From IMG/VR virus record IMGVR_UViG_3300036715_001952, positions 1 through 27,956 of that record: a DNA stretch of 27,956 bases, one strand, 5' to 3'. This document shows positions 7,715-16,801 of the stretch, in pieces. The notes under the pieces are model-generated. The model did no database searches. It saw only the letters and a list, made by a program, of their open reading frames with translations, and had not been told where the DNA came from. Source of the stretch: a virus. The position numbers and the translations under genes were made by a program. Numbering within the stretch: position 1 is the first letter of the stretch; every line of letters begins with the position of its first letter.

Positions 7715-10434
7715 GGTGTGTTCTCCTGAACGGCAGTAGTCGAGGGGAGGGCCTTTTCGATCGCGTCGACAACTTTCGCCATCGAAGGGCTACCGACTTT
7801 GAGGTCCGAAGCGGCGAGCAGAAGACTCTTACCGCGAGGAGTGGTGAGCATCCACTTCGTTAGAACGCTGGGCTCGCTGAGCATACGCTGGGAGAAGGTG
7901 AGCGAGGGCGTCCCAATCTGCCCCGCCAACTGAAGATGGTTCATCAACTTGGCGAATCCATTGATGGCCCACTTGTCTTCGCCCTTCACTGTAAGCCCCA
8001 GGGACTCCTGGAACTGTGGGTTCTGGATCTTCGCTGCAAACGCAAGTGGCTGGAACCGGTAGGCTTCCGGCCGCGAGAGGTCCATGGAGTCCTTCACCGC
8101 TCTGTCGATCATATTGAGGGTGGCCGCGGCCTTCCCCTTCTGACCAAGGACTGAGGTGACGTGGGCCACTTCATCAGGTGACATCGTGCTGAGGCGATTC
8201 GCTACCTTGTCCGGGGTCAGCGTCCGGAGTTCGTTGATGATTGCCCGATTCTTGAACGGCAGAACATCGGACTTGTAGAGTTCCCGCGCGTAGCGATCGG
8301 CCTTGGCCGCGCCGGGAGAGAACTCAGCCATCTGCGCCATTGATTCTTCACTGGCATTCTGTAGTTCCTTCAGAGCCGCCGTGGCATCATTTCCAACAAG
8401 CTCACTGCCAGGGGTTCCCACCGCGCGACGCTTCTGCTGAATACCCTTGCGATAATCGGCGGTTGTGGAATACGTGGCCTGCCAATCACTGGATGAAGTG
8501 GGGGCGGGCTTGGGAGCCGCCGCCTGCCGCTCGGCCTCCAACTTGTCGAGCGAGGCCGAAATGCGAGGCATGGCAGCGTCGACTTCAAACTGCGGAGCTT
8601 TGGAGTTGTGATCCAGGACGACCCAAGCATTGGGATCTTTGCCGACGCCCTTCTGCACGATCGCCGTGTGTGGCATGGCAAGTTGATCAACCGCGTCCAC
8701 ACTGGCAGGGATGGGAGTGGCCTGCCCAGTCCGCAGGTTGATGATGTAGCGCGGTCGCCCCAGCTTATTCTCTTGGGCCACGCGATTGATCGCTTCCTGC
8801 GAGGCTGCGGAGTCACCTGACCCATTAGGGACGACCTCCATTCCTTCGTCAGGCGCCTTGCCTGAGAGATCCTTGATGACCTTCCGCAAGTAGGCGGTGA
8901 GGGGCTTGTTCTCATTCGCCTCGCCAACATCCGTAGCCTTCTTGAGCTCGCGTTTTGCAGTATCAAGCATCGGCTGGAGTTCGGGAGAGTCGGGGGCGAA
9001 GACAACGCCGGTGTCCAGGCCACGCGCCCGATCGAAGGCGTGGTCCACCTGCGTCTGGGCCATGAACAGATTGACGTTGCCATCTGCCTGAAGCACCTTG
9101 GCGGGATCGTCACCAGCCGCCTTGATCATTTCCACGAGTTTGACAGCCTGCTGGTTGCCAGACTTCGCAGCCTTGAGAAGGAAGTCCTCATTCTGGAACC
9201 CGAGGTCCTTCATTTTCTGCTTCAGGCCGTCGACCAACTTCAGCGCTGCGACCTGAGCCTTGGCCTGCTGCTCGGTATTGAGCTCTCCCAGGCCACCCAG
9301 CGGAGCTCCGGTCTGCAACTTGCCCAGCGCCTTGATCTTCGAGGCCGGATCTTCCACAGCATCGGCTGCCGTAGTGGGGACATTGAAGTGTTCTCCCAAC
9401 GCAGCAACGGAGTCTTGACCAGCCGCACCCGTAGGCATGGGGCGCTTGGAAACGAAGTTCATCACTCTCTGCAGAATGGGGCTGAAGAGTTCGCCCGCAA
9501 CATGAGTCGCAGGGATGAGCACCGCGGCAGTCGCAGCAGCGTTCGTGCGATCCTCAATACTGCCAGGAGTCGTGACGAACGTCGCGGCGGCATTAGGAGC
9601 GATCTGGGGCGTGGAACGAGCTGCGAGGGCACTGGCTCGCGAGACAATGGGCGTGACGCCTTCCTTGACGAGGGCCTTGCCCGTAGTCTGCAGAGCGGTG
9701 TTCGTCAGGGCAGTATCCACGGAAGCAGCAGTCGGAAGCGAAGCTCCTTCAGCTTCAGGACCAAGCGGACCCGCGAGAATTGCACCAGGGATGAACTTCG
9801 ACGCCGAATAGAGTGGATCAGTAAAGAAACCCCCATCCTCACCAACGTTCCTCCCCTGGTTGAGATTCTGATTCTTCTGGTTGAGACGCCCGAGAGCCTG
9901 ATACAACATCTCATTCCGCGAGTCGCCACCCCATGTCTGCGGTTTGGAGATCAACTGCGCGACGGCATTGGTGCCCGAGCGAAGTCCGCCTAGGAGGCTC
10001 TTACCGATCGTGCCTGTATGCCTGGAAAGGAAGTTCTCCGGATTGTCGAACCCCTGCTGAAGCATTCCAGGCCGGTAATCCGGGGCACTAGCGATGTTGA
10101 TATACTGCTCCGGGGTCATACCCAGGATATGCACCGCGATATCAGCGTCGCCCATCTCGTAGGGATTCTTGTTCGGCGTTGCGTCAGGGTTAAACTTCTC
10201 CGGCGCATCAGGCCCCTTTTCCCACCCATTCTTCGTCTTGACATTGGGGCGATACCATCCCGGGCCTTCGTAGCCCTTGGGGATGTAGGCGTAGCCATCC
10301 GAGCGAAGCTGACTGGGAATGCCGCCTGGGAGGGTGACAGGCTTGAGGGCTTTCTGCCAGGGGACCCGGTGATCATCATGGACGAGGGTATCGCCATCAT
10401 TGACAATCGCGTCATCGATGATCGGGTCGCTCAC
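7711..10434 (-). CDS. Large probable DNA-ejection (internal virion) protein
   Basis: The 907-residue protein is the largest in the window. It is Ala/Lys/Gln-rich and largely helical by composition, with no enzymatic motif I recognise and only weak hydrophobic patches. An early segment reads NPYEMGDADIAVHILGMTPE; the middle has Ala-rich helices, and the C-terminus looks soluble. It lies where P22 has gene 16, between a gp20-like gene and the tailspike, and it overlaps both by 4 nt. P22 gp16 (609 residues) is ejected into the cell and helps DNA cross the membrane. The role here is inferred from order and size class; this protein is about half as long again. Confidence 0.55.
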   Translation of the reverse strand: MSDPIIDDAIVNDGDTLVHDDHRVPWQKALKPVTLPGGIPSQLRSDGYAYIPKGYEGPGWYRPNVKTKNGWEKGPDAPEKFNPDATPNKNPYEMGDADIAVHILGMTPEQYINIASAPDYRPGMLQQGFDNPENFLSRHTGTIGKSLLGGLRSGTNAVAQLISKPQTWGGDSRNEMLYQALGRLNQKNQNLNQGRNVGEDGGFFTDPLYSASKFIPGAILAGPLGPEAEGASLPTAASVDTALTNTALQTTGKALVKEGVTPIVSRASALAARSTPQIAPNAAATFVTTPGSIEDRTNAAATAAVLIPATHVAGELFSPILQRVMNFVSKRPMPTGAAGQDSVAALGEHFNVPTTAADAVEDPASKIKALGKLQTGAPLGGLGELNTEQQAKAQVAALKLVDGLKQKMKDLGFQNEDFLLKAAKSGNQQAVKLVEMIKAAGDDPAKVLQADGNVNLFMAQTQVDHAFDRARGLDTGVVFAPDSPELQPMLDTAKRELKKATDVGEANENKPLTAYLRKVIKDLSGKAPDEGMEVVPNGSGDSAASQEAINRVAQENKLGRPRYIINLRTGQATPIPASVDAVDQLAMPHTAIVQKGVGKDPNAWVVLDHNSKAPQFEVDAAMPRISASLDKLEAERQAAAPKPAPTSSSDWQATYSTTADYRKGIQQKRRAVGTPGSELVGNDATAALKELQNASEESMAQMAEFSPGAAKADRYARELYKSDVLPFKNRAIINELRTLTPDKVANRLSTMSPDEVAHVTSVLGQKGKAAATLNMIDRAVKDSMDLSRPEAYRFQPLAFAAKIQNPQFQESLGLTVKGEDKWAINGFAKLMNHLQLAGQIGTPSLTFSQRMLSEPSVLTKWMLTTPRGKSLLLAASDLKVGSPSMAKVVDAIEKALPSTTAVQENTP

Positions 10435-11984
10435 TGAGCACCCCCACTAGGAGGGAGCGCCGTGTGCCGCTTTCCATCACTGGCCCAGCGATACCACTTC
10501 ACCGCACCCTCCTGGCCCTGCTCCTTAACACCAGGGGGCAAACCGCCTGTCGCAGAGGGGCTAGGCGAGCCCTGCGAGGCCTCAGGAGCCAGGGAAGGGT
10601 CCGAACCCGGCCCTTGGCCCACACTAACGCCATGCCGCGCAAAGAGCGCATTGACTTCAGGCAGGAGCTTCTCAGAGACCGAGTGACCGCGGAAATAATT
10701 GCCGTAGATCTGCTCCATGGCGCGGGGACGAGCACCCATGATCTTCACGAGGTTATCGATGACGCCGGCAATCTGCCCGGGAGAATTGGAGTTCTCGGAA
10801 ATCTTGAGCATCCGCTCCATCTCCTTTTCATTGATCATGCCAGCACCCTTGACGATGCGCAGGATCTCGGACAACACCGGGAGCTGAACCGCTGCGTAAT
10901 TCGTCGCAGAAGCTGCACCAGATATTCGAGTCTTCAGCTTGTTGGTGATCTCGTTGGCGACCTGATTGTTGCCATTCTTCAGAGCCTCGCCAAGCTGTTC
11001 GAGAAGATCGAGATGCTGGGCAGCCACGTTCACAGACTGAAGAACCTGCCCATTCCTGCCCTTGGGGCCGAACTCTTCCTTACCGACCTTGAGCTCGTTG
11101 ACCGCCGTGGGGCCAAGCAGCCCAGGGAATCCATTCTTCTTGGCAAGCCAGTCACCGCGCGCGTTCATTTCCCCAGCGTGGGGAGTTCGCGTTGTGGGGT
11201 CGTAGCCCTGCCGCTCGCCTCGGCCCATCTCGTTGGCGAAGGCCTCGCGCCCGGGATCGGCGAGGGGCTTGCTGGGATCGAAGTCCGTCGGCACATCGTT
11301 CATGGCCTGCAGGACCAGACTCGCCGGGGGCTTCTCGGCAGCGATACGAGCAGTCTTTTCGGACTCGAGGTTGTGGCGCTTCGTTTCACCGAGCACCGAA
11401 GACTGGTGCTGCTGAAGAGCATTCTGGGTCTGCTCGGAAAGTCGCTGGGCCTCAGTCTGCGTGAACTGATGCATCTGCGTGGCGACAGCGTCACCGGGAT
11501 ACTGCGGATACTTCTGCGCGACAGCCGAGGCCTTCTCAGGGTTGACTTCCGCCAGCTTCTGTAGAGCGAGGGGCCAAGCTGCCGGCCTCTGCTCGGGGGG
11601 TAGGGCCAGAAGACCGCCGGTGACCCCGCTGGCAGCGTCGTTCTCCTGCTTCTGCTGGAGAAGCTGCGCGATGTTGGCTTCCCGCTGAGCCTTGGTGGTG
11701 GCAAGGCGTGAAAGGACGAGTTCCTGGTGGGCCTTCAGCGCAGCCGGAGTGCCGAGTTTCAGAAGCCCATACTCGTAGTCATCCTGGGTGGCGGAGTTCT
11801 TCGCCAGATCTCGCAGCTGGGAGGAGTCATCCAGCGCCTGCTGCGAGGCGATATTCTGAAGTGACATTGCCTTGGTCTGCTCATTCAGGTGCTTGTCCTG
11901 ATCTGCGCGCATCCAAGACCCGACCGGGTCAATGGGGGTGACCCCATGACCGAGCTGACTGTAGACAGAAGCGTCGATCGGCAT
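10431..11984 (-). CDS. Probable DNA-ejection protein (P22 gp20 position)
   Basis: The 517-residue protein is rich in Gln, Ala, Glu and Lys. Long helical stretches run over about residues 30-220 (for example QREANIAQLLQQKQENDAAS). A more compact domain follows at about 320-440 (LEQLGEALKNGNNQVANEIT, then RIVKGAGMINEKEMERMLKI). The tail is Pro/Ser/Gly-rich and ends in SGGAQ. Helical, Gln-rich internal proteins of this size are usual for podovirus ejection proteins, and P22 gp20 (471 residues) lies at the same place. A GGAG ribosome-binding site precedes ATG 11984. Its end overlaps the next gene by 4 nt. Confidence 0.55.
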   Translation of the reverse strand: MPIDASVYSQLGHGVTPIDPVGSWMRADQDKHLNEQTKAMSLQNIASQQALDDSSQLRDLAKNSATQDDYEYGLLKLGTPAALKAHQELVLSRLATTKAQREANIAQLLQQKQENDAASGVTGGLLALPPEQRPAAWPLALQKLAEVNPEKASAVAQKYPQYPGDAVATQMHQFTQTEAQRLSEQTQNALQQHQSSVLGETKRHNLESEKTARIAAEKPPASLVLQAMNDVPTDFDPSKPLADPGREAFANEMGRGERQGYDPTTRTPHAGEMNARGDWLAKKNGFPGLLGPTAVNELKVGKEEFGPKGRNGQVLQSVNVAAQHLDLLEQLGEALKNGNNQVANEITNKLKTRISGAASATNYAAVQLPVLSEILRIVKGAGMINEKEMERMLKISENSNSPGQIAGVIDNLVKIMGARPRAMEQIYGNYFRGHSVSEKLLPEVNALFARHGVSVGQGPGSDPSLAPEASQGSPSPSATGGLPPGVKEQGQEGAVKWYRWASDGKRHTALPPSGGAQ

Positions 11985-11986
11985 GG

Positions 11987-12631
11987 CTACTCCAGTCCCT
12001 TGAGGTAAGTCCAGGCGTTGACCCCGGTGCCAAGGGCATTGTTGATGGAGTTGGCGCCCGCGATCCCCGCAGCCGCGTTAGCGTTCGCGGCACCAGTGAC
12101 ATTCGCGCCATACTGCTGCGAGTAGAGCGACCCAGCCTGCTGATCAGCCGCATTCGCGGTCTGGCCCACACCCGCGACACCCGCGAGACGATTATACTGC
12201 TCATTGTTCTGGGCGTTCCACCGGGAGAAGGCCGAGCCGAACTCGTTGGAGGCGTAGTCCTGATTGTAGCGGGTGAGGGCCTTCAGCGTCCCACCGCCAA
12301 GAACCCCGCCGCGAGCCGCTGCGCTTCGTTCGATGGCCTTCGCTCCCTCGCCCATGCGGAAGGCGTAGCCAGGGTCGGCGATGAAGTCATTCATAGTGAA
12401 CTTGCGGTTGAGATCACCGCCAGTCTTGGTCAAGTCACTGAGTTGCCCGAGCGCGGTCAGTCCCGCCGCCCGCCAGGGAGCGTTATCAGCGCGAGTGAGG
12501 TCATACTCACGCTTGGCCTCAGCGTTCGACTTGTCGGCGGCTGCGGACTGACCCTTCGCCCCCTGCTTCGCGGCATTGGCGGAAATGAGGGCCCCACCGA
12601 CGACCGCCGCACCTACGACCCATCCAGCCAT
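11987..12631 (-). CDS. DNA-transfer / ejection protein (P22 gp7-like slot)
   Basis: The 214-residue protein has a Gly/Ala-rich hydrophobic N-terminus (GWVVGAAVVGGALISANAA, 3-21). A conserved block of phage DNA-transfer proteins follows: FIADPGYAFRMGEGAKAIER (83-102) and ARGGVLGGGTLKALTRYNQD (106-125), then an Ala/Gln/Asn-rich end. It should be carried inside the capsid and ejected with the DNA. An upstream in-frame start exists at 12658, but GGAGG lies 7 nt before ATG 12631, which also shares its A with the previous TAA (TAATG). Size and position agree with P22 gp7 (229 residues). Confidence 0.65.
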   Translation of the reverse strand: MAGWVVGAAVVGGALISANAAKQGAKGQSAAADKSNAEAKREYDLTRADNAPWRAAGLTALGQLSDLTKTGGDLNRKFTMNDFIADPGYAFRMGEGAKAIERSAAARGGVLGGGTLKALTRYNQDYASNEFGSAFSRWNAQNNEQYNRLAGVAGVGQTANAADQQAGSLYSQQYGANVTGAANANAAAGIAGANSINNALGTGVNAWTYLKGLE

Positions 12632-13140
12632 TAGAGTTCCTCCGAGAGACTTGCACACGAATCTGTGTAGATTCTTGCACTAAGTTTGTCAATATCGTGC
12701 TCATTGTCTGGATTGGGGTGAACTGAGAAGGCCTCAACATCATCGAGCGCAAAGATGACACGCTTGGTTCCAACAGACGTCTTAGTATAGTATGGCGCAG
12801 TTATGCTCTGAGCGCCACATTCAGTTACAACTATGATGCGCCCAGTGAGGACTGTGAGGAAGCACTCCTCCCGGTAGTAGGGAGTTGTGAACAGCGTTCC
12901 CGCGAGAATATTGGCCTGCCGAAGATAGAGTCCATCGGAGAAGTGGTGGGCGAGGCCATGATCTGCCTGGGGCATCTTCGCCAATTCAACTTCAATCTGC
13001 TCGATTGCAGCCCGCAGTTCTTCACGAGAGCCGCCGCAATCAACCAGTTGGCTGAGGTTGCTCCAGGCGATGAGAACGTCGGACATAGCGACCTGAATAC
13101 CAAGTTCAGTGTCGGGGACCGTGAACACAGGATAGCTCAT
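12631..13140 (-). CDS. Cupin-like phage protein in the gp14 slot
   Basis: The 169-residue protein has a helical first third. A beta-rich segment follows with the pattern HHFSDGLYLRQANILAGT (65-82), LTVLTGRIIVVTECG (95-109), APYYTKTSVGTKRVIFALDD (115-134) and SVHPN (139-143). This matches a recurrent phage family that resembles a cupin or jelly-roll barrel. P22 gene 14 (172 residues, head assembly) has the same neighbours, but I see no clear sequence likeness to it. The start at 13140 overlaps the fibre stop (ATGA). A longer frame to 13209 is inside the fibre gene and is less likely. Confidence 0.5.
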   Translation of the reverse strand: MSYPVFTVPDTELGIQVAMSDVLIAWSNLSQLVDCGGSREELRAAIEQIEVELAKMPQADHGLAHHFSDGLYLRQANILAGTLFTTPYYREECFLTVLTGRIIVVTECGAQSITAPYYTKTSVGTKRVIFALDDVEAFSVHPNPDNEHDIDKLSARIYTDSCASLSEEL

Positions 13141-15368
13141 GAGTTGACCGCCTTGATGATTGCGAAGTTGATGGCGGGGGCTTCTGCCGCGGTGCCGCTG
13201 AAAGACCACAGAGAGATCGTGAATGAGCCGGCGGCGACATGAGTCACAAACAGCGCATACAGATTCGCGCCAGACTGCTGCGTGAGAATGATGTTGTCGG
13301 TGGCGGCGACTAGTGTGTTAGTCACGACGAATGACACTGGAGTCGTCGAGCCAGCAGCAGAGAATAGTGTGATCACACCACAGGGCTTGCTGAGTGTGAC
13401 CCCGGTAGCCTGACTGGTGAGCTGAGTAACAGCCCCGCCCGCTCCTGTCGCGTAGCCGTAGCCCACCGTGGGAGAGGTCCACTTCGCACCACCAGCAAGG
13501 ACTGTGTTGCCGGGGATGGTGACGACACCACCGCCACCGAGCTGAAGAGTGTTGTTCGCAGGAGTGGCGTTGCTCACACCGTAGATCAGGGCTCCGCTGC
13601 GGGCCAGGGCCTGATTGGTCCGGTCAAGGTTGTCAATAATCAGGGTATTCGCCTGAGTCGTTTCCCAACGTCCGGCGTAAGCTCCGACGAAGATAGCGTT
13701 GGCCTGCTGATAGGCGTAACCCGCGAACATCCCCAGGGCGACGTTCTTGTCGAAGGCCGCGCCTGCACCCGCCCCGAGAGCATAATAACCGACGGCGACG
13801 TTGTAGCTAGATGTTCCGTTGAATCCCCCCAGGGTATTCCGACCGAGGCAGACATTGGCAGAACCACCAACGATTCCGCTTCCCGCATAGGCACCGCAGA
13901 GAGCATTGTCCACGCCAGTAGTCAGAGCGAATGCAGCGTGGTCTCCGAAAGCGGAGTTCATTACTCCCGTGGTAAGGCCGGCTCCAGCCACGTTACCGAA
14001 GAAGGAATTCTGCCCACCACTGGTCACACTCGCGCCAGCGTTGATCCCATAATAGGTGCCCATGGCATCAAGTGTCATGGCCTTAACATTGTTGATGGTC
14101 AGATTCTTAGTTGTGGAATTGACTTGATAGTAGCCACCAGCAGTCACAAGCGAGGCATCAGCGGCGTTGTCTACGTAGAGTGTCGTGGTGTTATCCGGGA
14201 TCGTAGCCAGCAGGAATGTTTGGTAGTTCGACCCGCCAGCCTTCGTGCGGTAGAGTTTCCGGCCAGTAACCCGGTAATCTGCTGACGTTGGAATAGTGAC
14301 GTTCACCTGCCCATGGGTGCCATCAGTGGTTACACTACCGATGATATAGCCGCGAGTCTCCCCCAGTGCCGTCGTGTATGTGACCGCGTAGTAGTGAAGT
14401 CCCACATCAACGACTCCTGCAGCAAGAACTAGAGCAAGGGAACCGGTGTTCGGATTGGGCACTTGGTTGAAATTGAACCCGACATCTGACTGCGCCCCCA
14501 CGGTGAAGGCCGCGAGCGAATCACTCAGAGTTAGGCGGATGTTGGCAGTGAGCAGTCCTCCGGTATGGAAGGCCACCGTCTTACCAGGGGTGTCAGTCCC
14601 TAGGGTGAGGTTGTTGCCCTGAACGTAGAGATAGCCATCACTCGGACCAGAAATCGTCCACGCGGCATTTGAAAATGAATTGCCATTGATGCCAAGATCA
14701 ACGTAGTTCGCTGCGGGTGTAGACGCGCCATTATTGAGGATGATATCGGTGCTGGCAAGGACGCCCGCGCTCTTATTCTGGAAGCTGGCTTCGTAGTAGG
14801 TATTCTGACTACCGACCGCGTTGAAGAAGTAGACCGGCGTCGCCATCGGTGTCTGTGCATCAAGCGCAAGGACTTCACCGTCAAGGAAGGTCTTAATCCC
14901 GTCGATGTTCTCCGCACCCGTATTGTGAACGACTTTAGTGTCGTCAGCCTTGCCAGTTAGGGAAAGATGGTCCGCAGCCGTGAAATAGCCAGCGACGGAA
15001 TCCGTGGCGGCAGGCATCCCTAGAGGAGAAGCACTCGTGCCAAGCCCCGCCAGGGGAGGCAGGGAACTGACTTTACTAAGAAAGGAGGCTGAGTAGCCCC
15101 CAAGCTTCTTTTGCAGAAGTTGGAACCACGCCACCCAGGGAGTCGTGATGTGACCAGTGGTATCCTGGATGGGGGCGATCGTAGGGGCGGGGCCAAGGTA
15201 GACGTCCGCAACCCCCGCCTGGGACTCTGATGTAGTGGTCTGCTGGGCAGCCGTTACAGAAGGTGCCATGGGAGAGGGCGGGATGGCGTTGGACAGCTTC
15301 CCATCCACCGCCGGGATAACACCCCACCCACCAGTGGGCTCGGCATCTACAGGGAGCAGGGGCCTCAT
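13137..15368 (-). CDS. Long tail fibre with VxGxExIxGIKTF motif and YadA-like repeats
   Basis: The 743-residue protein is modular. It has a Pro-rich start and then WVAWFQLLQKKLGGYSA (78-94). The tail-fibre motif VVHNTGAENIDGIKTF is at 146-161. A segment with DGYLYVQGNNLTLGT is at 244-258, and a fibronectin/Ig-like region runs about 322-400 (HYYAVTYTTALGETRGYIIG). From about 440 to 566, Gly/Asn/Ala repeats of the kind TGxxNxxxGxxA recall the left-handed beta-roll of trimeric adhesin heads. A hydrophobic C-terminal domain of about 100 residues follows. It probably recognises the host or completes the tail. It sits between the gp10-like and ejection genes, where P22 encodes the tail needle gp26, which it does not resemble. 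ATG 15368 overlaps the upstream stop by 4 nt. Confidence 0.7.
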   Translation of the reverse strand: MRPLLPVDAEPTGGWGVIPAVDGKLSNAIPPSPMAPSVTAAQQTTTSESQAGVADVYLGPAPTIAPIQDTTGHITTPWVAWFQLLQKKLGGYSASFLSKVSSLPPLAGLGTSASPLGMPAATDSVAGYFTAADHLSLTGKADDTKVVHNTGAENIDGIKTFLDGEVLALDAQTPMATPVYFFNAVGSQNTYYEASFQNKSAGVLASTDIILNNGASTPAANYVDLGINGNSFSNAAWTISGPSDGYLYVQGNNLTLGTDTPGKTVAFHTGGLLTANIRLTLSDSLAAFTVGAQSDVGFNFNQVPNPNTGSLALVLAAGVVDVGLHYYAVTYTTALGETRGYIIGSVTTDGTHGQVNVTIPTSADYRVTGRKLYRTKAGGSNYQTFLLATIPDNTTTLYVDNAADASLVTAGGYYQVNSTTKNLTINNVKAMTLDAMGTYYGINAGASVTSGGQNSFFGNVAGAGLTTGVMNSAFGDHAAFALTTGVDNALCGAYAGSGIVGGSANVCLGRNTLGGFNGTSSYNVAVGYYALGAGAGAAFDKNVALGMFAGYAYQQANAIFVGAYAGRWETTQANTLIIDNLDRTNQALARSGALIYGVSNATPANNTLQLGGGGVVTIPGNTVLAGGAKWTSPTVGYGYATGAGGAVTQLTSQATGVTLSKPCGVITLFSAAGSTTPVSFVVTNTLVAATDNIILTQQSGANLYALFVTHVAAGSFTISLWSFSGTAAEAPAINFAIIKAVNS

Positions 15369-16801
15369 GACTTGCCCGTTGAGATGGAAATGTCAGCGCC
15401 GAGAAGGGTGACGCGACTAGGGTCGGAAACACGAACCTGGAATACCCGATTGCGGGAAACGCCCAGTCGGTTCCACAGAACTCGCGTCCGGTAGGCGCCA
15501 ATCGCACCCAGGGACATGTAGATTTCAGGGCTCCAGGTGAACCCGTAGTCGTCAGACCACGAGAGTCCGATTTGGGGATTCGCACCAACTGAAGGAGCTC
15601 CATCCAGACCGACACCCACAGACGCATCAAGCTGGAATCGCGAGTAAAACACCCGCAGAAGATTATCCATCAGGTGGGGCGAACGCCGAATGCGGATGAT
15701 GGGCTGTTCATTGTCGGTGAACACCGCATTATCCATGACGTAGACATTGCCATTCTGGTAGTCGCCCACCAGATGTTTTCCGTAGCAGAAGGCATGATTC
15801 TCGCCACGGTGGCGGGACAGCACCCCATTGTTGAATGACTGGCGCTCAGACCACTGATTGGTGGCAGAATCGTAGACCCAGGTGGTCTTACCATCGGGCA
15901 GATTCAGCGCGTAGAATGAGTGCCCGCCGAATTGATACGTGTAGGCAGTCGTCGTAGAAAGATCCGCCACCTGCTGGATCGCGTATTCCACGGCGTGGTT
16001 GCTGATTCGCTTGGGGGTGAACCCCTGAGACTGCCACACGACACCTGAAGCCTTGGACCCACCGCCAAGCCAGACAACTGAGTTGTCGAACTTCTGCGCC
16101 GTGAAGGGGGCCGCGCACCCGTATTCGATGAAAGCGCCGTCAAGGCGCGTGAAGGGGAAGTCGGCACTGCCGCTATCGAACCAGACCTCTGTGGTCTCAC
16201 TACCGAATAGCCAGATCTGGCGCATGTTGGAGACAATGGCTTGGACTGAGTCGGGCGAACCTTCGGCCGCGGCGAAGTCTGCGCCATCCCAGGCGAATCC
16301 ATCGTAGAGACCGGAGATTGAGAACTGGTTTGACAGTGGCGGATTCGCTAGGAAGTAGCCATCCTGGAAGATGCAGGTGGTCGCGCCAACCATGCCATCA
16401 GCAACGATTTGCGTGAGAACGCCGGTCGCCATCGAAAGGATGTAGCCGTAGCGCCCATCACCGATCATAATCTGAGTGCCGTTGTCTGTGATACTGACAG
16501 AACCGGTGGAAGTGTTGAGGTTCCCCGCCACTCCCGAAGATCCATTGGCGCCCACGCGAAAGACTGTGTCTCCTGAAACCACTGCGAGGACACCGTTACT
16601 CGTGGTCCACATCCCGCGAATAGGGCCGTTGCCGTAGTTGCCGAACAGGGACTGCCCGGGGATCTGCACCAGCGAGCCAACTTCACCGTCGGCCTGCGTC
16701 TGGAGCTCGTTGATCTCCGGGAACCAGTTCACACACCGCTGGCAGTCAGCCGCGATGGACTGGAGTGTGTAGCCAGGGCCGATAAACCCAGGGAACTTCA
16801 C
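15365..16801 (-). CDS. P22 gp10-like packaged-DNA stabilisation / tail hub protein
   Basis: The 478-residue protein opens MKFPGFIGPGYTLQSIAADC and NWFPEINE, the N-terminal signature of the gp10 family. Repeated beta-strand and loop units follow, as expected for its propeller-like body. DSVQAIVSNMRQIWLFGSET is one of the family's better-conserved segments. The protein extends the portal and gp4 ring and helps close the filled head. P22 gp10 has 472 residues. The start is GTG 16801, sharing its G with the TAG of the gp4-like gene, with GGTGAG just upstream. Order with gp4 and the downstream fibre is as in P22. Confidence 0.8.
   Translation of the reverse strand: MKFPGFIGPGYTLQSIAADCQRCVNWFPEINELQTQADGEVGSLVQIPGQSLFGNYGNGPIRGMWTTSNGVLAVVSGDTVFRVGANGSSGVAGNLNTSTGSVSITDNGTQIMIGDGRYGYILSMATGVLTQIVADGMVGATTCIFQDGYFLANPPLSNQFSISGLYDGFAWDGADFAAAEGSPDSVQAIVSNMRQIWLFGSETTEVWFDSGSADFPFTRLDGAFIEYGCAAPFTAQKFDNSVVWLGGGSKASGVVWQSQGFTPKRISNHAVEYAIQQVADLSTTTAYTYQFGGHSFYALNLPDGKTTWVYDSATNQWSERQSFNNGVLSRHRGENHAFCYGKHLVGDYQNGNVYVMDNAVFTDNEQPIIRIRRSPHLMDNLLRVFYSRFQLDASVGVGLDGAPSVGANPQIGLSWSDDYGFTWSPEIYMSLGAIGAYRTRVLWNRLGVSRNRVFQVRVSDPSRVTLLGADISISTGKS

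Noticed and set aside
9040-9993. 317-codon plus-strand frame opposite the large ejection gene
   Set aside because: Ser/Arg/Leu-rich shadow in a region where the minus strand is a continuous coupled operon.
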